Shown piece by piece: positions 54,062 through 60,911 of a stretch of 60,911 bases of DNA (its first letter is position 1; each line of letters starts with the position of its first letter). The notes under the pieces are model-generated. The model was not told the DNA's origin, did no database searches, and was given only the letters and a program-made list of their open reading frames with translations. This DNA is from Bacteroidota bacterium (lineage in GTDB: Bacteria > Bacteroidota > Bacteroidia > Bacteroidales > VadinHA17), in the NCBI GenBank assembly GCA_016718875.1, contig JADKBL010000021.1:1-60911 (forward strand), read 5' to 3'. A program made the translations under genes and the position numbers.

Positions 54062-57000
54062 TCAGAATCTTATTCCAATTACAACAATATCATCAATTTG
54101 ATCAATTCCTCCACGCCAATCTTCCATCGTCTTGTTCAAAACACTGAATTGTTCACACATCGATTTTGCTTGAATATCCAGGAGCAGTCTTTTGAAGTTT
54201 GAATACATGAATTTCTTCATTCTAGGGCCTCCAAATTGGTCTGCATAACCATCTGAGAATAAATAGATGGTATCTCCTTCTTTAATATCTAAAGTCATAG
54301 AGGAGAATGAGTCCATCCGTTCATATATGCCAATGGGCATTTTATCACCCTTTACCTCCTTAATTTCGTTATTTCTGATTAAATAAAGCGGATTATTTGC
54401 ACCTGCAAATATTATCGTCTTTTTATTTTTATTATATGCTACAAGGACTTATATCCATTCCGTCTCTGGAATCTCCCTTCTTGACCTGCCTGTTTAAGTG
54501 ATTTAATAATTGCTCTCCTTAATTGATTCAGTATCTCATCAGGCCGCTGGTCATCAGCTTTATTAATTATTTCATTAAGAAAGGAAATACCAAGCATACT
54601 CATTAGCGCCCCCGGCACACCATGGCCTGTACAATCAACAGCAGCAATATAAACTGTATGCGTTTTTTCAGTTATCCAGTAAAAATCACCTGAGACAATA
54701 TCTCTGGGTCTAAATAGCACAAAATGCTCCGGAAGCATTGATTTAAGAATAGCAGATTGTGGCAAAAGTGATCGTTGAATTCTTTCAGCATAGTATATAC
54801 TGTCAGTTATTTCTTTTTTCTGCTCAAGAATCATATCTCTTTGAGATGTTGCTAAATCACGCTGAGCTTCAATTTCAATATTTGCTTTCTGTAGCTCAAT
54901 TGTACGTTCATGTACCAGCTGTTCAAGCTTTGCTTTCTGAGCTACAATTTTTTTAATCCTGACTTTATACAAGTGCCATATCAGGACTAACAACAAAATG
55001 ACAACAACAACTCTGAAAGTCAATGTATTAAACCATGCAGTCCTTATTGTGAATTCGTGATTCTTTGCATAACCCCAAATATCATTTTTCCCTTTTGCTT
55101 TATAAATAAAAATATACTTTCCTGGCGGGAGATTGTTATAGTACGCTTTATACTCTTTCCCTCTGTGATATGAGGAATAATTATTACCCGTGCCACGAAG
55201 GTAGAATTCATATTCTATAGATTCCTCATTGCTGAATGATAAAGCGGAGATTTCGAAAATGAAATTATTCTGATTATGCTTGTAAACTGAACCTGATTCA
55301 GTGTTTATTTTGCGGCCGTTAAGTAGTACCTTTTCCAAATAGCAATCAGGCGTATAAGGTATCGAAGTTTTGGCTCTCAAATTGAAATTACTTAAACCGT
55401 GATACGTTCCTACCCAAAGCATTTCATTGCTATCCAGATATAATCCGGAAGTTGTTATTTCATTTCCTGAAGGCCATCCCTTGAGTCTATAATGAATTCT
55501 GCCTCCCTGGTAATTTTACTGAAATAGACAAAACCACTGTTTGTCCCGAGCCACAAGTAATTTCTGTTTTTTGCCGGGATAACAGATTTAACATAATTGT
55601 TATTTCCAATTGGGCTGAATTGTATTTTACTGAAATTATTATCAGAAATGCATCCAAGACCTGATTCAGTACCTATCCATAAGATACCATTATCATTATA
55701 AAGCGAAAAGACCTGAAATGCTAGGTCAGTAAGTAGTTTAACTTTACCTTGATCAAATTCAACAATTCCGTTACTGTTACCACCAATAATATGTCCATCG
55801 ATCTCAATTAGCTGAAAAATATTAACAGTAAGTTTATTTTCAATCAAAATCGGATCTGAATCGAAACTGGGAAAATAGCATAACAAACCGCTGTTTCCCG
55901 TTAAAATGAATATTTCACCTGAGGACGAGACAAAAATTCCTTCCGGATTTGTTAATAGTTCAGAGAATGCTCTTTTTTTATTTTTGAGGTTATCATTGTC
56001 GACAATGTATAGTTCTTTATTACTGGCGCATATGATATTACCATTGCTCATCCTGTTGATCACGTAAGTTTGTGATTTTTTATCAGGATCAGGATTGAAC
56101 TTTTCAAGATTTTGATTATAGATGAAAAGTCCATTATTTGATGAGATCCATAGTTTGTTATTGCCGGCTTCAGTAACAGAATATATATAAGAGTTTAACA
56201 CTGACGGGTAAAAATTCCTCAACCCGTTTTTATTTGATAACCTTTGTAGACCGCCTGAAAAACCGATCCATATATTATCTTCATTATCAATAAGAAATGA
56301 CATTATTCTGTTATTTTTCAAACCTTTTGTTTGCTCATATTGAATTGCAGGCTGATCAGATGAAATGACCTTGAAAATCCTTGAATCGCTTACGAGCCAT
56401 ATCGAACCAAATTTGTTGGTTCCGATACTTCTGATAATTTCGTTTTGGATTTCAATATCTTTATTGAGCAGTCTTGATTTCTTTGAAAATTCTCCATATC
56501 TCAAATCTTTAAGACCGCCTATAAATAATCCCTTGTCTGTTGATATCCATGCGCTGTCCCTGTTATCGATAAATATTGAGAGACTGTTTTTTTCTGTTAA
56601 CCTAAATACTTCATTAGATCTTTCATAATAAATATATACACCTTCAGGTGTCGTGAAATAGATATCATTGGTTCTTAAGTCCTGAGTTACATTTAATACT
56701 ATTTTGGGTAAAATTTTAAATTCACGGTTAAGGTTTCTTTTTTCCCCTTCATTTGTAAGTAAACAAATACTATCACTTCCTGTGAACCATTTATTATTCT
56801 GCCTGTCAATGTAAACAGAACTGAATGATAATCCTTCAAAATGCTGACCAGCAATTGTGTCATTTTCATAAACAGCAATTCCTTCAGGCGTTGCAAAGTA
56901 TATCTTACCAGTGGAATCCTGGTTTATTCCGAGAACACTATTATTGTTGAGGCCGCGTACAATACTTATAGGTTTCATCTCCCTCCCATTATATCTGACA

Positions 57001-58704
57001 GCTCCTGTATTCGTCCCTATCCATATATATCCTTTTCTATCCTGAAAAATTGTATAAATATCTTCTTGTGGTAAACCGTTTTCAGCACCATACAAGACAG
57101 AAGGATATATTCCTGGCTGGTGTCTTTCATAATAGCTTCTTATGAATAAATCAGGTGATTGAAGACTTCTTGTGTCCATTGCTTTTAATAATACACTGAT
57201 AAGTCCCTGTTTCTGTGAAAAATTCATGAATTTTCTGATTTCTGCTTCAAGCAAAGGCTGATCTTTTCTAAGCCCCCAGCAAATATCAACTGCTCCCAGA
57301 GATAGTTTTGGCTCAAGGTCCGGATAGTTGGGTAGTTCCGGAAGAACATTATCCATTATAGTATAGTCTGCCTTGTCTGTATTTACATCACTAAGGAAAT
57401 TGCTTGTTGATTCATAAAAAAAATTATTCAGCTTGTTTTTCGAAAGTAAATCCTCATATGCTGAACCTTTACTTGTAACACATTTTAATTTTAAAAGGTC
57501 TTTTATATTAGTAATTCTGGTACTTTTTTTTGCAATTACTGAATACTCAGATGGGTATACAGGTACAAAATTTATTTTCTTTTCCCTCCAGTCCAGTCTT
57601 GAAAATATTTCACAAGCAACATCAAAATAATTGAACCAATCTGGTGTATATGCGCTGTCGCGGACAAGCAATCCATTTTCAGTTTCCCAATATTTATTAA
57701 CTGATGGTGAAATTACATATTCAAGAGATACCCCTAGATAATCAGCAAATTCTTCAGCAAGTGCATGCATAGGTTGTTTTTCCCCTCCCTCCAGGTAAAT
57801 AAACCTACGTTCCCTGAGAGCCACAACAAGTTTTCCTGATTTCAAAATTTCATCAAGATCCCTGTGATATTTTTCACGTCTTTTATTCTTACTTATTTTT
57901 TCAATATAGGCTGAATATGAAATATTAAACTTTTCCTGAAAAAGATCATTTAATACACCATTACTTTCAATTGTCCGAAAAAAATCCTCCACTTCCCCCT
58001 TAAGTAAATTACCTTTTTCTACGGTCCATGCAGTCTTTGTCATAGGGCTAACTGGCAAAGCAATGTTGTATTTCATATTGCTTTGTTTATTAAAATTAAG
58101 CGCCTCATCAGCATCCAGAATTATACCTACAACTTCATCAGAATTTAATTTATCTTTTGCCTCACTTCCAGTATTTGTAAGAACCAGATTGATCTTGTTA
58201 TCATTCTCTTTGTTGATGAGGTTCATATTTGATTCGAAAGTGGTCCCTTGCATCAGAGCTATGGATTTTCCTTGCAAGTCAGAAAAATCTTTAATTACAC
58301 CTTTTTCATCTTTAACCAACAAAAGCTCAGCTGAATTCAAGGTTTCGGCAAAGTCGAATATTTTCTTTCTCCAGTTGATAACAGTAAATGTACTGCATAT
58401 CAAATCGACTTTCTTAAAAACATCAGGATTATAACTGACTGAAGGGTTTGTTTCAAGATCCTCCGGAATTTTGCCATTAATCATAAAGGCTTCTTCCCAA
58501 GTAATTTCAACAATTTCCACCTCAACATTAAGATATTTTGATAATTCAAGTACCAGGGGATAATTTATATTGTTCATATCATCTTTAGTCATCCCTACAT
58601 AAATTTTCCCACTACTTCTGATAGTTGATGGATCTCTTCCAAAAAACAACTGTACCAAAAACCAGGAAGTAAAGCAAAAACCGAATGAAGGAGAAATATT
58701 TCAT
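54062..58704 (-). CDS. Giant sensor phosphatase: 2x SBP_bac_3, propellers, Y_Y_Y, SpoIIE; four frameshifts
   Basis: Three collinear open segments (58658-55455, 55422-54439, 54340-54062) form one gene of about 1540 residues. From an ATG at 58704 a signal peptide (MKYFSFIRFLLYFLVFG) is out of frame by one at the A-run 58641-58646. Further single-base shifts lie at about 55469 (restoring DGLPGNEITTSG), 54475-54477 (EGDSRDGMDIS) and 54445-54446 (SLVAYNKNKK). Order: two periplasmic-binding-type domains, about 13 propeller strands (IWIGTNTGAV, LWIGTESGLG), Y_Y_Y, one membrane helix (VVVVILLLVLIWHLY), coiled coil, and a PP2C/SpoIIE phosphatase with SGDFYW, VDCTGHGVPGALM and FSDGYADQFGG. Error or recent decay are both possible. 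Confidence 0.75.
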
Positions 58705-58916
58705 GCTGGGACAGAATTATTAAAATGAATGTCTCAATTTATAATATAAGTTAAACACTTTTAAATATTAGTAAAGGTAAAATCCTGAAACCATAATAAT
58801 TCTGTGTGAATCGTATAATATAGAGTATGAATAATTCATTTTTAATGATTGTAGTTATATTAAAATATGGACCAGGAACAATATTGGAATTAATTGTGGA
58901 AAAAGTTAAGTTCCCT

Positions 58917-60471
58917 TTAGTTATCATTCAATACTCCCTCGATCAGTTTGATATCATCCTCCCTGGTGAAAATATTTTTAAAAGAAACTCCAACCTTATT
59001 ATTAAGGAAAATGCACGTAATAGTCTCGGTATGAGGACTTTCTATATATCTAAGAGTCAGTTCAATACTATTATTGTCGAGCCATGTATAGCTTCCGGCT
59101 ACCTTGAAAGGCCGGAGGATATCAATGTTTGAATTTGGCACAAGGTTAGGTCCTGGAAGCTCAGTTATATCATAATGCCATTTGCCTGCTGTAAAATTCA
59201 AAACATAATCTGTTGAAGCTTTTCTGATGTGAAGAGATGCAATAGTATCACTGATTTCAAGCATAAGGCTTTGAAGCTGTTTATCATTAGATCCAAACAG
59301 ATAGGTTTTTCCGGTAAACTCTTTTTCCAGAGGCGATGAACTCATTTTGTAATAAACCGGAAGCTCAAGATTTTCAAGTCTTTTCTGCAGCTTAGACAGA
59401 GCCTCTTCATTCGTATGAAGTTTCTTTTCAGCAAATCCGGGGAGCAGATATTTCCAGACGAGGTTTAGCTCTTTCTGCATATCGCCTGTTTGAGAAGTTA
59501 TTGCAAGCACTGCATCAAGATCAGGCATTACAATCATGTATTGTCCATAAGCCCCATCACCACGGTATGCATTGTTACGGCATCTCCAGAACTGGTAGCA
59601 ATATCCCTGCATCCAGTCGCTGGAATCTTTTTTTGATTGCGGTGCATCAGGTGCCTGATAAATTTTAATTGATGTAGCTTCCTCTATCCATTCAGCCGGA
59701 AGTAATTGCTTACCGTGCCATTTTCCTTTCTGAAGGTAGAACTGGCCTGCTTTTGCAATATCCTCTGTTTTAAGTCTGAGCCCCCATCCACCGGTATTAA
59801 CTCCCTGTGCATTTACCTCCCAGTCAATGCCGGTAATTCCTAATGGGTCGAATAGCCTTGGGGTAAGGTAATCAATGATCTTTTCTCCAGTAACCTTCTG
59901 TACAATTGATGAAAGCATATATGTGGCGAGTGAATTATAAAGGAATTTTGATCCTGGTTCATTAATTACAGGTGTCCTGAAGAATGTCTCTTCCCAGCTT
60001 CCGTTTGCTCCTCTTACCCTGAATGTAGGATCTGGATCCATACCAACTGACATTGTCAGAAGGTCCTTAACAGTCATTTGAGCGAGGTAGGTGGATATAG
60101 TATCAGGAACTTTTTCAGGAAAAAATGAAATTACCTTGTCATTTACAGTGAAGTAGTTTCTCTGTCACAGCAAATCCCACTGCGGTTGATGTAAAACTTT
60201 TACTCAGAGAGTACATTGTGTGCTTTAAATCAGGAGAATAGGGTTTCCACCAGCCTTCGGCAATTACCTTTCCATGACGAAGAAGCATGAAGCTGTGGAT
60301 ATCGTTGACTTCACTATTGGCAGCTTCAACAAATTGTAAAATGGCTTCAGATGAAACACCTTCAGCTTCAGGGGTGCTTCGGGGAAGGGAGTTGTCGGTT
60401 TTGGTTTCGGTACAGGTTGACAGGAGCAGTAATACCAGCAGAAGCAGCAGTTGATTTTTAAAGTTTTTCAT
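58917..60471 (-). CDS. Serine beta-lactamase-fold lipoprotein (class C/AmpH-like), frameshifted
   Basis: Frames 60471-60139 and 60077-58917 are one gene. Removing one A from the run at 60157-60159 restores AVTENYFTVNDKVISFFPEKVPDTIS and joins them into about 517 residues. A lipoprotein signal ends LSTC. The catalytic SxxK is SLSKSFT, the YxN-type motif is YNSLATYM, and the domain is followed by ~130 residues of beta-rich C-terminal region. Such proteins are often D-aminopeptidases, esterases or penicillin-binding-like enzymes rather than resistance determinants, so I do not call antibiotic resistance. It follows the second sulfatase on the same strand. Confidence 0.85.
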
Positions 60472-60501
60472 TATTGAATATTATTTATTCTATTAATTCT
60501 T

Positions 60502-60560
60502 TTTTAACCACGGAGTTACACTGAGTTACTGGGTCCGATAGCTATCAGGATCACGGAGTT
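60502..60560. repeat. Second copy of the CCGATAGCTATC repeat
   Basis: TTTTTAACCACGGAGTTACA and, downstream, TCCGATAGCTATCAGGA plus TCACGGAGTT parallel the copy at 50917. The palindrome has one inserted base. The sulfatase reading frame ends inside it, at 60526. Confidence 0.7.
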
Positions 60561-60911
60561 TGATAACCGGTAGATATGATTTTGCTAGTTTTTTCGTCGC
60601 TGTCATAATTTTTTCCATAAGATTTTTAAGACGTTTATGGAGATCATCTTTTACTGAGGCATAAGCCGGATCGTTGTAAAGGTTCCTCATTTCCATCGGA
60701 TCGTTTTTAAAATCAAAGAGTTCCCATTCATCTATGTCATAATAGAAATGGATAAGTTTATATTGCTCAGTACTGATGCCGTAATGACGCTTAACACTAT
60801 GTACAGCAGGATATTCATAATAGTGATAGTAATGTTCTTTACGCCAGGAGGATGGTGTTTCTCCTTTCAGCAAAGGCACCATGCTTGCTCCCTGCATATC
60901 TCCGGGAATCC
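60526..60911 (-). CDS. Sulfatase, C-terminal part only (5' end beyond the window)
   Basis: The frame is open to the right edge. About 128 residues remain, showing a sulfatase tail: DMQGASMVPLLKGE, WRKEHYYHYYEYP, RHYGISTEQYKLIHFYYDIDEWELFDFKNDPMEMRNLYNDP, the last being the typical C-terminal subdomain. The catalytic region is outside the window, so Ser or Cys type cannot be judged. The final residues (about KLRDPDSYRTQ) are encoded by the CCGATAGCTATC repeat, so the repeat appears to have replaced or extended the native C-terminus. Confidence 0.85.
   Translation of the reverse strand, partial: IPGDMQGASMVPLLKGETPSSWRKEHYYHYYEYPAVHSVKRHYGISTEQYKLIHFYYDIDEWELFDFKNDPMEMRNLYNDPAYASVKDDLHKRLKNLMEKIMTATKKLAKSYLPVIKLRDPDSYRTQ

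Noticed and set aside
58827..59132. Plus-strand open frame (101 codons) near the beta-lactamase-like gene
   Set aside because: Most of it is antisense to the conserved C-terminal region of that gene, and the upstream part is AT-rich spacer. I see no gene in 58705-58916.
58917..60471. Antibiotic-resistance beta-lactamase
   Set aside because: SxxK and YxN motifs are shared by esterases, D-aminopeptidases and PBPs. The lipoprotein anchor, long C-terminal domain and sulfatase neighbour do not suggest a resistance gene.

Overview
The window looks like chromosomal DNA of a Bacteroidetes bacterium, probably Bacteroidales or Marinilabiliales. The evidence is the lineage-restricted families (DUF4252, DUF6588, DUF4295), the gene order rpmB-rpmG-DUF4295-ftsY-rimO, many TAnnTTTG-type -7 boxes, weak Shine-Dalgarno sequences, and abundant secreted or Tat-exported glycan enzymes and sulfatases. 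There are no insertion sequences, phage genes or CRISPR arrays. About 45 genes are packed with short gaps.

Layout. 1-3904: DUF4252 fragment, DUF6588 barrel protein, and a RelA/SpoT homologue whose hydrolase motif is degenerate. 3912-9132: a damage-response-like mutagenesis cassette, in which a LexA-like XRE/S24 repressor is divergent from a Y-family polymerase and a short DnaE-type polymerase, with two identical 17-bp palindromes over the repressor promoter. 9140-14503: MobB-like P-loop protein, YtfJ-like protein, TypA/BipA, sugar porter and DUF2461. 14547-20376: GH30-like hydrolase, an NlpC/P60 plus exported dipeptide epimerase pair for murein peptides, and a TPR protein. 20435-30822: a housekeeping block of gyrA, clpC, rimO, ftsY, three small ribosome-associated genes, cinA and an HD hydrolase. 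30927-38217: DUF362 protein, tRNA-Gly(CCC), tRNA-Thr(CGT), an M48 protease, fabG, sucD and a GH29 fucosidase, interspersed with 9-bp-periodic repeat arrays. 38320-44154: mnmE, lipocalin-like and TPR proteins, an Ldh_2 dehydrogenase and a TPR histidine kinase. 44222-50903: an accessory cluster of exported enzymes (Gfo/Idh/MocA, UroD-like, two related TIM-barrel proteins, one fused to DoxX, and an AKR). 51025-60911: a Ser-type sulfatase beside its maturase, a very large sensor-phosphatase, a serine beta-lactamase-fold lipoprotein and the end of a second sulfatase.

Sequence quality matters here. At least ten single-locus frameshifts break otherwise well-conserved genes, including the chaperone gene clpC, and a tRNA acceptor stem is one base short. 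Several fall in short homopolymers. The simplest reading is residual sequencing or assembly error, so I give reconstructed gene spans for these and say where each shift lies. The large sensor-phosphatase carries four shifts and could instead be a decaying gene.

The most interesting biology is the repressor/polymerase cassette with its twin operators, the DoxX-Tat-TIM-barrel fusion with its exported-enzyme neighbours, the double-SBP/propeller/SpoIIE sensor, the apparently exported dipeptide epimerase, and the nonamer repeat arrays that follow sucD and the M48 protease gene.
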